From assembly GCF_004402405.1 (NCBI RefSeq), contig NZ_SOFE01000011.1, positions 1 through 64,000 on the forward strand: 64,000 nucleotides of DNA, written 5' to 3'. The notes below the pieces were generated by a model, which was not told the DNA's origin, did not search any database, and saw only the letters and a list, made by a program, of their open reading frames with translations. Position numbers and translations under genes: made by a program. How positions within the stretch are numbered: the first letter of the stretch is position 1; each line of letters starts with the position of its first letter. This document shows positions 44,730-54,153 of this stretch, piece by piece. Source of the DNA: Cryobacterium levicorallinum (GTDB taxonomy: Bacteria > Actinomycetota > Actinomycetes > Actinomycetales > Microbacteriaceae).

Positions 44730-45734
44730 ATGGAGTTTCGTTATCTCGGCAACAGCGGATTAAAAGTTTCAGAAATCACCTACGGCAATTGGCTGACCCA
44801 CGGTTCTCAGATCGAAAACGACACCGCGACGGCGTGCGTGCGCGCGGCCCTCGACGCGGGAATCAGTTCCTTCGACACCGCAGACGTGTACGCCAACACC
44901 ATGGCAGAGCAGGTGCTCGGCAACGCGCTCAAGGGCGAACGCCGCCAATCTCTCGAGATTTTCACCAAGGTTTTCGGCCCGACCGGCCCCAAGGGCCACA
45001 ACGACGTCGGACTCTCCCGCAAGCACATCCTCAAGTCGATCGACGGCTCACTAACCCGGCTGCAGACCGACTACGTCGACCTCTACCAGGCGCATCGCTA
45101 CGACGTGGAGACCCCGCTCGAAGAGACCATGCAGGCCTTCGCCGACGTCGTGCGCCAGGGCAAGGCCCTCTATATCGGGGTGAGCGAGTGGAACGCCGAG
45201 CAGCTACGCGCCGGCCACAAGCTTGCTACCGACCTGAATATTCAGCTCATCTCCAACCAGCCGCAGTATTCGATGCTCTGGCGTGTGATCGAATCCGAGG
45301 TGGTTCCGGCCGCCGAGGAACTCGGCGTCTCCCAGATCGTCTGGTCCCCGGTTGCGCAGGGCGTGCTTACCGGCAAGTATCTGCCGGGGCAGGCGCTCCT
45401 TGAAGGCAGCCGGGCAACGGATGCCAAGGGTGGCGCCAATATGATCCAGCGCTGGATGAGCACCGAGGTTCTCACGGCCGTGCAGAAGCTGCGCCCGATC
45501 GCCGATGACCTCGGGCTCACCATGGCTCAGCTCGCGCTCGCCTGGGTGCTCGCGAATAAGAACGTCGCCTCCGCCATCATGGGCGCTTCCCGCCCCGAGC
45601 AGGTCGCCGACAATGTGAAGGCCGCCGGAGTGCAGCTCGACTCTGAGGTGCTCACACAAATCGACGCCGCCGTGCGCGACCTGGCCGAGTTCGACCCGCG
45701 CAAGACCGTCTCGCCGGAGCAGCGCGAAGCGTAA
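44730..45734 (+). CDS. aldo/keto reductase
   Basis: A 334-residue AKR of the Kv-beta/YghZ type. It has the catalytic Tyr in FDTADVYANTMAEQVLG, the Lys in EIFTKVFGP, the His in VDLYQAHRYD, and the NADPH-binding end AIMGASRPEQVADNV. AGGGACGTC precedes the ATG at 44730. It probably reduces a pentose or related aldehyde; the substrate is inferred only from the neighbouring xylA and xylB. Confidence 0.92.
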   Translation: MEFRYLGNSGLKVSEITYGNWLTHGSQIENDTATACVRAALDAGISSFDTADVYANTMAEQVLGNALKGERRQSLEIFTKVFGPTGPKGHNDVGLSRKHILKSIDGSLTRLQTDYVDLYQAHRYDVETPLEETMQAFADVVRQGKALYIGVSEWNAEQLRAGHKLATDLNIQLISNQPQYSMLWRVIESEVVPAAEELGVSQIVWSPVAQGVLTGKYLPGQALLEGSRATDAKGGANMIQRWMSTEVLTAVQKLRPIADDLGLTMAQLALAWVLANKNVASAIMGASRPEQVADNVKAAGVQLDSEVLTQIDAAVRDLAEFDPRKTVSPEQREA

Positions 45735-45770
45735 GCCAGCGGCATCCGCTATTAAAAAAAGGCGTACTTA

Positions 45771-46616
45771 ATGAGAATCGCCGTTACCGGCGGCAGTGGC
45801 AAGCTCGGACGCAGCGTCGTCGCGCGCCTGACCAGCGAGGGCCACACCGTCACCAACCTCGATCAGTCGGGAGTGCGCGGCGCCGGATTCACCCAGATCG
45901 ACCTGACCGACTACGGCCAGGTGAGTGACGTGATGTTCGGCATCGACGACCGCACCGACGGGTTCGACGCGCTCGTGCACCTCGGCGCCATTCCGGCCCC
46001 GGGCATTTTGCCCGACGTGGCCACCTTTCATAACAATATGCTCGCGACCTACAACGTGTTCCAGGCCGCGCGGCGGGCGGGCATCAAGCGCATCGTGTAT
46101 GCCTCGAGCGAGACCACCCTGGGTCTGCCCTTCGATATCGACCCGCCGTACATTCCCGTCGATGAGGCGTACCCGGCCCGCCCGGAGAGCACGTATTCGC
46201 TGGTCAAGCACCTCGAAGAGCAGATGGCCATTCAGCTCGTGCGCTGGGATCCGCTGCTCAGCATCACCGCGTTACGCTTCTCCAACGTCATGGACGAAGG
46301 CGACTACGCGGCCTTCCCCGGCTACGACGCCGACGCCACCCTGCGCAAGTGGAACCTCTGGGGTTACATCGACGGTCGCGACGGCGCCCAGGCCGTGCTG
46401 CGGGCACTCGAGCAGGCCCAGCCGGGCTTCGAGACGTTCATCATCGCGGCCGCCGACACCGTGATGAGTCGGTCGAGTGCAAGCCTGGCAGCCGAGGTCT
46501 TCCCAAACGTTTCCGTCACGAAAGAGGTCGGCGAACACGAGACCTTGCTGTCGATCGACAAGGCGAAGCGGATGCTCGGCTTCGCCCCCGAGCACAGCTG
46601 GCGGGATCACGTGTAG
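45771..46616 (+). CDS. NAD-dependent epimerase/dehydratase family protein
   Basis: A 281-residue extended SDR. The Rossmann motif is AVTGGSGKLGRSVVARL near residue 4, and the catalytic region is YASSETTLG with YSLVKHLEEQMA. It lacks a membrane anchor. Members of this group include sugar and uronate dehydrogenases; in this position it may act on an aldose or lactone. It lies 36 bases after the reductase gene. A short degenerate copy of its 3' end is found at 47237-47273. Confidence 0.87.
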   Translation: MRIAVTGGSGKLGRSVVARLTSEGHTVTNLDQSGVRGAGFTQIDLTDYGQVSDVMFGIDDRTDGFDALVHLGAIPAPGILPDVATFHNNMLATYNVFQAARRAGIKRIVYASSETTLGLPFDIDPPYIPVDEAYPARPESTYSLVKHLEEQMAIQLVRWDPLLSITALRFSNVMDEGDYAAFPGYDADATLRKWNLWGYIDGRDGAQAVLRALEQAQPGFETFIIAAADTVMSRSSASLAAEVFPNVSVTKEVGEHETLLSIDKAKRMLGFAPEHSWRDHV

Positions 46617-46762
46617 CGCGTTGAACCCGTGGACAAGGAACGACGTGTTTACTTTCACATAAAGTGCGTCTGTCTGTGAATGATTGGGAAACGGGGGATT
46701 CGCCCTTCGTGAGCACACTCTAGGCGACCCCTCGTCGATTTGAAGATCGGAGGAACCAACTC

Positions 46763-47195
46763 ATGATCGTTCGTTGGGAACAAGGACGGAGCGTAGTTGA
46801 TCGCCTGATTGCGGAGCGCCGACTGGATCGGGTGGCACCAAATCGAGAGCTCTCAGACCTCATGATCGACCAGGCAGAGGCGCACCTGGCCACCGCGGAG
46901 TTCGCCATGCACCACGACGCACCCGGCGCCTTCCAGCTCGCTTACGACGCAGCACCCAAGTCGCTCGCTGCGGAACTGGCCAACCAGGGGCTCCGAGCCA
47001 AGAGGGCCGGGGCCCACCTCACACTCTACGAATCCACCCGCGCCCAGCCCCATCCGCCGCTTGGACCTGTCCTCGATGAACTCGACTGGATGCGGCGACT
47101 TGCGCAACAGCACGGAATACCCGAATCTGAACCGACCCATTGCAGGGTTGACCGATGTCCAGGACTCAATTCCCGCTGCCCCAAAAGATTCTTGA
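46763..47195 (+). pseudogene. frameshifted HEPN-domain (SAV_6107-like) gene
   Basis: The first frame gives a HEPN-like protein: VDRLIAERRLDRVAPNRELSD, in two parts, then DQAEAHLATAEF, GAFQLAYDAAPKSLAAELANQGLR and LDELDWMRRLA. After about base 47100 the expected RN(x)EYP motif continues in another frame (LRNSTEYPNLNRPIAGLTD) to the TGA at 47195. So one frameshift splits the gene; the unshifted frame runs on to 47203 as unrelated sequence. GGAGG lies before the ATG. HEPN proteins often pair with nucleotidyltransferase antitoxins, none of which is visible here. Confidence 0.72.
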
Positions 47196-47236
47196 ATTGG
47201 TGAAAACGCTGCTATACACCATGCCCGTGTATTGAC

Positions 47237-47273
47237 CGAGACGATCGACAGGGCGAGGATGCTCGGCTTCGCA
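47237..47273 (+). other. remnant of the epimerase 3' end
   Basis: GACGATCGACAGGGCGA followed by GGATGCTCGGCTTCGC closely matches the epimerase 3' region at 46549-46586. This repeats the end of the upstream gene on the far side of the HEPN gene and marks a likely insertion or duplication boundary. Confidence 0.6.
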
Positions 47274-47317
47274 AATTCACGCACGATTGCGCTCGCTTCT
47301 CATATATGTTTGAGTAA

Positions 47318-47341
47318 TCAACAAATCATCAATGCAGCTGA
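47318..47341. promoter_or_regulatory. candidate ROK operator before xylA
   Basis: TCAACAAATCATC followed by AATGCAGCTGA, matching 20 of 24 positions of the site at 44679-44702. TATATG at 47303-47308 is a plausible -10, so the operator would cover the start point. The xylA ATG follows 15 bases later. Confidence 0.68.
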
Positions 47342-47356
47342 AATGGAAAGAGTGAC

Positions 47357-48553
47357 ATGACCGTGAGCCTGACCCCCACCCGCGACGACAAGTTCTCCTT
47401 CGGCCTGTGGACCGTCGGTTACAACGGCAGTGACCCGTTCGGCGGCCCGACCCGGCCCAAGCTAGACGTGGTCGACGCCGTCACTAACCTGGCCGAGCTC
47501 GGCGCCTACGGCCTCACCTTTCACGATGATGACCTGTTCGACTTCGGTTCAACGGATGCCGCCCGCCAGTTGCAGATCGACCGCCTCAAGCAGGCCCTCG
47601 CCGACACCGGCCTGGTCGTGCCGATGGTCACCACCAACCTGTTCAGCGCTCCGGTGTTCAAAGACGGCGGGTTCACCTCGAACGACCGGGCCGTGCGCCG
47701 GTTCGCCCTGCGCAAGGTTTTGCGCAATATCGACCTCGCCGCCGAGCTCGGCGCCCAGACGTTCGTCATGTGGGGCGGCCGCGAGGGCGCCGAGTATGAC
47801 TCGGCCAAGGACATCCGTTCGGCGCTCAACCGCTACCGCGAAGCTGTGAACATGCTCGGCGACTACGTCACCGACAAGGGCTACGACATTCGTTTCGCGA
47901 TCGAGCCCAAGCCCAACGAACCCCGCGGCGATATTCTGCTGCCGACCGTCGGCCACGCGATGGCCTTCATCGAAACCCTCGAGCGGCCCGAGATGGTGGG
48001 CGTGAACCCCGAGGTCGGGCACGAGCAGATGGCCGGCCTCAACTTCGCTGCCGGCATCGCCCAGGCGCTGTACCAGGGCAAGCTGTTCCACATCGACCTG
48101 AACGGTCAACGCGGCATCAAGTACGACCAGGACCTGGTCTTCGGGCACGGCGACCTGCAGAACGCGTTCGCCCTCGTCGACCTGCTCGAAAACGGCGGCC
48201 CTAACGGTGGCCAGACCTACACCGGGCCCCGCCACTTCGACTACAAGCCTTCACGCACGGAAGACGTCGCCGGAGTGTGGACCTCGGCCGCCGCCAACAT
48301 GCGCACCTACCTGCTGCTCAAACAGCGCGCCGCCGCCTTCCGCGCCGACCCCGAGGTGCAGGCGGCCCTCGCCGCGTCGAAGGTGCCTGACCTGTCGAAC
48401 AACACCCTCGCCGTCGGCGAGAGCTACGACGACCTGCTGGCCGACCGCGGCTCCTACGAAGACTTCGACACCGACGCGTACTTCGGCGGCAAGGGCTTCG
48501 GCTTCGTGCACCTGCAGCAGCTCGCCCTCGAACACCTGCTCGGCGCCCGCTAG
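47357..48553 (+). CDS. xylA: xylose isomerase
   Basis: A 398-residue xylose isomerase of the short (actinobacterial) class. The catalytic His lies in [23 protein letters not shown] follows, and the metal-binding Glu and Asp residues are in [22 protein letters not shown] and [19 protein letters not shown] precedes the ATG. It converts D-xylose to D-xylulose in the cytoplasm. It has its own operator-bearing promoter and is followed by palindromic elements before xylB. Confidence 0.97.
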   Translation: MTVSLTPTRDDKFSFGLWTVGYNGSDPFGGPTRPKLDVVDAVTNLAELGAYGLTFHDDDLFDFGSTDAARQLQIDRLKQALADTGLVVPMVTTNLFSAPVFKDGGFTSNDRAVRRFALRKVLRNIDLAAELGAQTFVMWGGREGAEYDSAKDIRSALNRYREAVNMLGDYVTDKGYDIRFAIEPKPNEPRGDILLPTVGHAMAFIETLERPEMVGVNPEVGHEQMAGLNFAAGIAQALYQGKLFHIDLNGQRGIKYDQDLVFGHGDLQNAFALVDLLENGGPNGGQTYTGPRHFDYKPSRTEDVAGVWTSAAANMRTYLLLKQRAAAFRADPEVQAALAASKVPDLSNNTLAVGESYDDLLADRGSYEDFDTDAYFGGKGFGFVHLQQLALEHLLGAR

Positions 48554-48578
48554 CCCCTGCCCCTGCCCCTGCCCGGCG

Positions 48579-48672
48579 GGGGCTAATTCAGGGTTCGGCC
48601 GCCATCGCCACTATGTGCCCCGTAAAATCGGGGTCGGGTGCCAACCAGCACCCCCGGTTTCCTGATTTAGCC
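48579..48672. repeat. inverted-repeat element between xylA and xylB, first
   Basis: GGCTAATTCAGG and CCTGATTTAGCC bound a 94-base stretch with an inner GTGCCCCG..CGGGGT and GGGTGC..GCACCC pairing. The GGCTAATTCAGG word also occurs at 11550. A short (CCCCTG) tandem lies just before it at 48555-48575. Confidence 0.65.
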
Positions 48673-48682
48673 ACCCACCACC

Positions 48683-48780
48683 GCGCATAACTCCTGCAAA
48701 TTATCTGCCGCCCGCACCGACACCCACGTCTTTACGCCAAAGTCACTGGGCGGCCGCACAGATTGCAGGAGTTATGCGCA
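48683..48780. repeat. 95-bp inverted-repeat element, copy 2
   Basis: The left end GCGCATAACTCCTGCAA and the right end TTGCAGGAGTTATGCGC are perfect 17-base inverse repeats. Copy 1 at 11588-11680 shares both ends. It lies just upstream of xylB. Confidence 0.8.
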
Positions 48781-48803
48781 CCTGACCTACGAACGGACAT
48801 GTC

Positions 48804-50279
48804 ATGACACTGGTTGCCGGAGTCGATTCGTCGACACAGAGTTGCAAGGTCGTCATTCGTGACGCCGACACCGGAGCGCTGGTGCGGTCCGGTCGGGCCA
48901 GCCACCCCGAAGGCACCGAGGTCGACCCCGCCGCCTGGTGGGACGCCCTGCAGGAGGCCGTCGCTGACGCCGGCGGGCTCGACGACGTCGCCGCCATCTC
49001 GATCGGGGCGCAGCAGCACGGCATGGTCGTGCTCGACATCGACGGCGAAGTCATTCGCCCGGCGCTGCTCTGGAATGACACCCGCAGCGCCCCGGCCGCC
49101 CTCGACCTGCTGCGCGAAGTAGGCGCCGCCGAGTACGCCGCCCGCACCGGAGTCGTTCCGGTCGCGTCCTTCACCGCGACCAAACTCCGCTGGCTCCAGG
49201 ACGCCGAACCGGCCAACGCGGCCCGGGTCGCCGCCGTAGCCCTGCCGCACGACTGGCTCACCTGGCGTCTGCGCGGCTTCGGCCCGGCCGCGACCTCCGT
49301 CGTCGCCGATGGCCCGGCCGCCGAAAATCCCCTCGGCCCCGTGCTGACAGAGCTCACCACCGACCGTTCCGACGCGAGCGGCACAGCGTATTGGTCGCCG
49401 AGCACCGGCGACTATGACCTTGACCTGTTCGAACTCGCCCTCGGCCACGCCGCCGTGCTCCCCCGCGTGCTGGATGCCGCCGACCAGGCCGGCGTTACCG
49501 CGCGACTCGTCGACAGCAGCAACCACGCCTGGCTCCCAGCCGGCATCGTGGTTGCCGCGGGTGCCGGCGACAATGCGGGTGCCGCCCTCGGCCTCGGCGC
49601 GAGCGCCGGCGATGTCATCGTCTCGATCGGCACGAGCGGCACCGTGTTCGCCGTCACTGATCAGGCCACAACGGATGCCTCCGGCTCGGTCGCCGGGTTC
49701 GCCTCCGCTTCCGCAGACTTCCTGCCCCTGGTCGCGACCCTCAATGCCGCCCGCGTTCTCGACTCCATCGCAGCGCTGCTCGGCGTCGACTACGACGAGT
49801 TGGGGCGCCTCGCCCTAGAAGCCGAGCCGGGAGCACAAGGCCTCGTGCTGCAGCCGTACTTCGCCGGGGAACGCACGCCGAACCTGCCGGAGGCGACGGC
49901 ATCCGTTTTCGGAATGACTCTCGCGTCGACGACCCGGCCGAACCTGGCACGCGCCGCGATCGAGGGCATGTTGTGCGGACTGGCCGACGGCCTCGACGCC
50001 GTGCAGGCGCTGGGCGTTGCCGTCGGGCGCATTCTGCTGATCGGCGGGGCGGCGCAGAACCCGGCCGTGCGCGCCATCGCCGCCCAGGTGTTCGCCGCTC
50101 CGGTCGTGGTACCGGCGCCGGGCGAGTATGTCGCCGACGGCGGGGCAGTGCAGGCGGCCTGGGCTCTGACCGGCACCCGGCCGACCTGGGCTGCGGCCAT
50201 TGCGGCCGAGCCGGCGCCCGACTTTCAGACGGTCATTCGCGCGCAGTACGCCGCGCACGCCGCGGCCTCATTCCTCTGA
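48804..50279 (+). CDS. xylB: xylulokinase
   Basis: A 491-residue FGGY sugar kinase. N-terminal phosphate motif [12 protein letters not shown], then [13 protein letters not shown] (the xylulokinase-type Gln-His), [16 protein letters not shown], and the C-terminal [10 protein letters not shown] and [12 protein letters not shown] motifs. It phosphorylates D-xylulose to xylulose 5-phosphate for the pentose phosphate pathway. The ATG at 48804 starts the conserved domain. It is separated from xylA by 250 bases of palindromic elements. Confidence 0.95.
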   Translation: MTLVAGVDSSTQSCKVVIRDADTGALVRSGRASHPEGTEVDPAAWWDALQEAVADAGGLDDVAAISIGAQQHGMVVLDIDGEVIRPALLWNDTRSAPAALDLLREVGAAEYAARTGVVPVASFTATKLRWLQDAEPANAARVAAVALPHDWLTWRLRGFGPAATSVVADGPAAENPLGPVLTELTTDRSDASGTAYWSPSTGDYDLDLFELALGHAAVLPRVLDAADQAGVTARLVDSSNHAWLPAGIVVAAGAGDNAGAALGLGASAGDVIVSIGTSGTVFAVTDQATTDASGSVAGFASASADFLPLVATLNAARVLDSIAALLGVDYDELGRLALEAEPGAQGLVLQPYFAGERTPNLPEATASVFGMTLASTTRPNLARAAIEGMLCGLADGLDAVQALGVAVGRILLIGGAAQNPAVRAIAAQVFAAPVVVPAPGEYVADGGAVQAAWALTGTRPTWAAAIAAEPAPDFQTVIRAQYAAHAAASFL

Positions 50280-50697
50280 ACGCTCCTCAAGCGGGACCGT
50301 AGGCGCCGACCACTGAATAGCCGGTGCGCAACGACGACCGTTTCAACTGCTCAATTTCCCCCAGCCAGCGCGCATCCACTCCCCGGCGCACGTATGAGCG
50401 GTGCCTCGCCCTGCTCGGATGCCGGTCGCCGATTTCTGGAGGGGATCGAGCCAGCTCGCTCAGGCGCCGGACGATCGCATCAGGTGCGAGTATGTGCTGG
50501 ATGACCCTCCTGGCGTCCTCGAGCACCCGACCGCGTCCATGTCGCTGGACACCACGATGCGTAGACCTCCTCTGACGTTCAGATCACCGCAGCTCCCGAG
50601 CGCTCAAGGCCGATACAGTAACTGAGTGAAAGCGTGGAACGACGCCCCCCAAACCATGCATCTGGACCAGAACCCGCAGATCAAATCCTCGAATCCC
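50280..50697. other. intergenic, no recognisable gene
   Basis: About 418 bases between the xylB stop and the end of the leftward catabolic operon. Two short open frames (one leftward 50287-50526, Arg-rich) have no family resemblance and weak codon bias. I see no clear terminator. It may hold a degraded gene. Confidence 0.5.
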
Positions 50698-51066
50698 TTA
50701 AACGACTTCCACAGGGGACTTCCGACACGGGGCATCGGTCCGGGCGGAGCTTGTGCGCACCAGCCGACCGGTTTGCACATCGAGGCCACTCTCTTCTATA
50801 ACGCCTTCGGCCACAACCTCCCACTCGTGGAAGTGAACGGATGTCCGGTGTACGTTATAGGCCTCGGCGTCACGGTAGACCTCGTAGACGCCAAACAGCC
50901 GGGTCGCGCGATCGAGTTCGATTACGTCGTACTGCAAACAGCCGGTCTCATCGGCGAGGGACCGCTCGGCAAGCCTTAGAAGATGCGTGAGAAACCGTTC
51001 GAGCTTCGCTTCACACACCCGAATTTGAGCAAAAACAACGAACGCCGACTCCGCTGGCGTCGTCAT
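50698..51066 (-). CDS. antibiotic biosynthesis monooxygenase (ABM) domain protein
   Basis: A 122-residue single-domain protein. The ABM fold shows as [21 protein letters not shown], in parts, with [28 protein letters not shown] and HFHEWE. Cofactor-free members act on quinones, haem or LsrG-type sugars. Its ATG overlaps the isomerase stop (ATGA), so it is the last gene of the sugar operon. A role on a reactive keto-sugar, as for LsrG, is a guess. The C-terminal 20 residues are not conserved. Confidence 0.82.
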   Translation of the reverse strand: MTTPAESAFVVFAQIRVCEAKLERFLTHLLRLAERSLADETGCLQYDVIELDRATRLFGVYEVYRDAEAYNVHRTSVHFHEWEVVAEGVIEESGLDVQTGRLVRTSSARTDAPCRKSPVEVV

Positions 51067-52076
51067 TGGTTTGTGAACGCCGCGTCGAATGAGTCGGTCG
51101 GCCGTGTCCACAGCTTAGAACGAACGAACTCGATTGCCTCAGCCGCACCGTGGAGCCGGTCCATTCCTGCATCCTCCCACTCGATCGAGATGGGTCCGCT
51201 GTAGCCGATCGCCTCCAGGGCTCGGAATGCGTCTTCCCATGGCACATCGCCGTGTCCTGTCGATACGAAATCCCAGCCGCGTCGTGGGTCGCCCCACGCG
51301 AGGTGGGAACCCAGAACGCCGGCACGGCCGTTGGTTGGGCGCAGTCGGGTGTCCTTGCAGTCCACGTGGTAAATCCGGTCTTGAAAGTCCCAGATGAATC
51401 CGACAGGATCGATGTTTTGCCACATCATGTGACTCGGATCCCAGTTGAAGCCGAACGCCGGGCGATGGCCGATCGCCTCAAGAGTGCGCACGCTTGTCCA
51501 GTAGTCGTAGGCGATCTCACCGGGATGTACTTCGTGCGCGAATCGAACGCCCTCGTCGTCGAAGATGTCGAGGATTGGATTCCATCGTGCGGCGAAGTCA
51601 TCGTAGCCGGCCTCAATGACCGACGGCGGCACTGGCGGGAACATGGCAACGTACGGCCAGATCGATGAACCAGTAAATCCCACAACCGTGTCTACCCCGA
51701 GCTTGCGCGCGACGCGCGCGGCACGTTTCATGTCCTCGGCTGCCCGCTGCCGCACACCTTCAGCCTCTCCGTCTCCCCACACATAGGGGCGCAGGATCGC
51801 CTGATGGCGAAAGTCGATGGGAGCGTCGCAGACGGCCTGCCCTGCGAGGTGGTTCGAGATGGCAAAGACCTTCAGGCCGTGGCGGTCTAAAATCTCGAGC
51901 CGGGATGCGAGGTACGCGGCATCTTCATCGGCTCGTTGTAGGTCGAGGTGGTCGCCCGACGCGGCGATCTCAAGACCGTCATAGCCCCACGAGGCGGCCA
52001 GGCGCGCTACCTCTTCGAAGGGGAGGTCTGCCCATTGGCCCGTGAACAAGGTGACGGGGTGCGTCGGCTGGCTCAT
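51063..52076 (-). CDS. sugar phosphate isomerase/epimerase-like TIM barrel
   Basis: A 337-residue AP-endonuclease-2-type TIM barrel. Metal-binding residues are placed in [44 protein letters not shown] and [10 protein letters not shown], and the end is [14 protein letters not shown]. Proteins of this kind serve in oxidised-sugar pathways as beta-eliminating or hydrating enzymes (LgdB-like). The ATG at 52076 overlaps the upstream dehydrogenase stop (ATGA). A truncated relative lies at 60596-61005. Confidence 0.88.
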   Translation of the reverse strand: MSQPTHPVTLFTGQWADLPFEEVARLAASWGYDGLEIAASGDHLDLQRADEDAAYLASRLEILDRHGLKVFAISNHLAGQAVCDAPIDFRHQAILRPYVWGDGEAEGVRQRAAEDMKRAARVARKLGVDTVVGFTGSSIWPYVAMFPPVPPSVIEAGYDDFAARWNPILDIFDDEGVRFAHEVHPGEIAYDYWTSVRTLEAIGHRPAFGFNWDPSHMMWQNIDPVGFIWDFQDRIYHVDCKDTRLRPTNGRAGVLGSHLAWGDPRRGWDFVSTGHGDVPWEDAFRALEAIGYSGPISIEWEDAGMDRLHGAAEAIEFVRSKLWTRPTDSFDAAFTNQ

Positions 52077-53185
52077 GCCGCCCTCGAGGTCGACTGACGA
52101 GTTGGTACGACCTCGACCCAATTACCCGATTTCGATGACTCGATGACTGCATCCGTCAGCTGGGCGGCACGCACTCCATCGGCAAAGGTGGGAAGTCCAT
52201 GGACGACTTTGCCCTCGATCACGGAATGCACATCCTTCATGAATAGACCGAAGCAATCTTGATAGCCCTGCGGATGCCCGGAGGGCACTGTGACGTAGGG
52301 CGCGGTGGCAGCGTGGTTCACCGTCTCAAGGCCCTTCGGAATGATTGAGATTCCTGAGGTCGACCCGATCCACAGACCGTTTGGATTTTCTTGGTCGAAG
52401 GCATAGGAGCGGTGTTCGCCATCGAGCGACATCCACAGCTGATTTTTACGTCCGGGGCTGGCTTGGGAGATTACGACAGAGCCTGTGGCGCCGTGATCTG
52501 TATGGAACATCATGGTCACTCCGTCTTCTGTGGCGACGGCGACCTCGCCCGCCTCGGACAGGCGAGTGTCATGTAGCCGCGAGCTCTGCGCGAGCAATTT
52601 TTGTATGCGGTGACCGGTAGTGAACTCGAAAAGGTCGCACCAGTGCACACCGATGTCGGCGAAGGCACGGGATCCCGCGTCCATCACCCGCCAGTTGTAG
52701 CTCGACTGATCGGAGAGCCAGTCTTGTAGGTAGTGACCGTGCGCGAGCCAGATGCGTTCGCCAGAATCGGCGATTCGGGCCTTTGCTTCGCGAACCGTCG
52801 GATAGAAGCGGTAGACGAAGGGCACGGCGTTTACGACTCCGGCATCATCGGCGGCGCGCTGGAGCCGTAGGGCGTCGTCGGCGGTGAGGGCTAGTGGTTT
52901 CTCACAGATGACGTGTTTGCCCGAGGCAATTGCGGCCAGGGCTAGTGGAACGTGCTGCGCGTTTGGAGTGCAGATGTGTACCAGATCGACATCCGGATGG
53001 GCGATCAACTCTTCTGGTGTGAGAGCCAGCGGCACGTTCTCTTCGTCAGCGGCTAGTCGTGTTCGGTCGGCATCGCGGCCGGCGTAGGCGACGACGACGC
53101 CGCCTACTGAACGCACAGCGTGTGTGTGCACCCGTCCCATAAAGCCGGTTCCGATAATGCCGCTCCGGAGCGGTCGGGTCGTCAC
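52073..53185 (-). CDS. Gfo/Idh/MocA family dehydrogenase
   Basis: A 370-residue NAD(P)-dependent sugar dehydrogenase. Rossmann motif [15 protein letters not shown] near residue 10, the CEKPLALT loop with the conserved Lys, [11 protein letters not shown] and the active-site [12 protein letters not shown] follow. It is not a copy of the other dehydrogenase in the cluster. By analogy with LgdC it may act as the reducing 3-keto-glucose (glucose 3-dehydrogenase) step. It overlaps the permease gene upstream (ATGA) and the isomerase gene downstream. Confidence 0.9.
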   Translation of the reverse strand: MTTRPLRSGIIGTGFMGRVHTHAVRSVGGVVVAYAGRDADRTRLAADEENVPLALTPEELIAHPDVDLVHICTPNAQHVPLALAAIASGKHVICEKPLALTADDALRLQRAADDAGVVNAVPFVYRFYPTVREAKARIADSGERIWLAHGHYLQDWLSDQSSYNWRVMDAGSRAFADIGVHWCDLFEFTTGHRIQKLLAQSSRLHDTRLSEAGEVAVATEDGVTMMFHTDHGATGSVVISQASPGRKNQLWMSLDGEHRSYAFDQENPNGLWIGSTSGISIIPKGLETVNHAATAPYVTVPSGHPQGYQDCFGLFMKDVHSVIEGKVVHGLPTFADGVRAAQLTDAVIESSKSGNWVEVVPTRQSTSRAA

Positions 53186-54153
53186 TTTTTCCTCGATAAG
53201 GCGACCGCTGCGATGATGATCGCGCCACGCACGACCGACTGTTGGGCGACGTCGAGCCCGGCGAGGATGAGGCCGTTGTTAATGAGACCCATGAAGAGCG
53301 ACCCGACGAGCGTACCGATGATCGCCCCCCGGCCTCCGAAAAGGCTTGTACCGCCGAGAATTACTGCGGCGATGACTGTGAGCTCGTCACCTTGGCCCCA
53401 TTGGAAGCGGCCTGATTCGAGCCGGCCCGCGTAAAGCATCCCTGCGATAGCAGCGGCGATACCTGAAAGAAGCAGTACGGTGAATTTAATCCGTGCGGTG
53501 CGGATTCCGGTGTACGCGGCTGCGGTGGGATTACCGCCGGTCGCCAACACACGGCGTCCGAAACTTGTTCGGTTCATTGCAATCCATCCGACCGCCACGG
53601 CCACGACCGTCCAGACGAGGAGCCCGGGTACAGGGCCGAAATCACCGCCGCCGAAGATCTGCACATACAAGGTGTCGCTGATGGGCTGGGGTGCCGAGGC
53701 GGTGATCCACTGCGCGAGCCCGGCCGCGAGGCCGAGCATCCCAAGCGTAACGAGGAAGGACGGGACCTTCAGCAAGGCAACGAGTCCGCCGTTGATCGCG
53801 CCGATAATGGCCCCGGAGAGTAGTCCCGCGACGATGCCGGGAACGAGCCCCCACTGGGTCGTCGCCATGGCGGTGACGACGGAGGCGAGACCGGCGATCG
53901 AGCCGACGCTGAGGTCGATTTCGGCAGTGGCGATCACGAAGGTCATTGCGACAGCCATTATCGAAATTGTTGCCGTCTGCCGCACGATGTTCAGCATGTT
54001 GTTGGCGGAGAGGAATCCGTCGTTGCTAAGGAAGATGGCGAACAGGATGAACACGACCACGAACGCGATGTAAATAACGTTGCTACGCCAGTCGAACCGA
54101 CTAACAGCTTGGGAGATGAGGGATGGCCTGGTGGCCGTTGTGGGGCTGCTCAT
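53182..54153 (-). CDS. ribose-type ABC sugar permease
   Basis: A 323-residue RbsC/AraH-type permease with 8-10 helices. Marks are MAVAMTFVIATAEIDLSVGS (the domain's DLSVG motif), TQWGLVPGIVAGLL, GNPTAAAYTGI and GGTSLFGGRGAIIGTLVG. It works with the ATPase upstream and the lipoprotein encoded further up. The ATG overlaps the ATPase gene stop (ATGA). Confidence 0.92.
   Translation of the reverse strand: MSSPTTATRPSLISQAVSRFDWRSNVIYIAFVVVFILFAIFLSNDGFLSANNMLNIVRQTATISIMAVAMTFVIATAEIDLSVGSIAGLASVVTAMATTQWGLVPGIVAGLLSGAIIGAINGGLVALLKVPSFLVTLGMLGLAAGLAQWITASAPQPISDTLYVQIFGGGDFGPVPGLLVWTVVAVAVGWIAMNRTSFGRRVLATGGNPTAAAYTGIRTARIKFTVLLLSGIAAAIAGMLYAGRLESGRFQWGQGDELTVIAAVILGGTSLFGGRGAIIGTLVGSLFMGLINNGLILAGLDVAQQSVVRGAIIIAAVALSRKK

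Noticed and set aside
50287-50526. Possible leftward 79-residue gene after xylB
   Set aside because: Arg-rich, no recognisable family, no good start; could be a remnant but cannot be supported.
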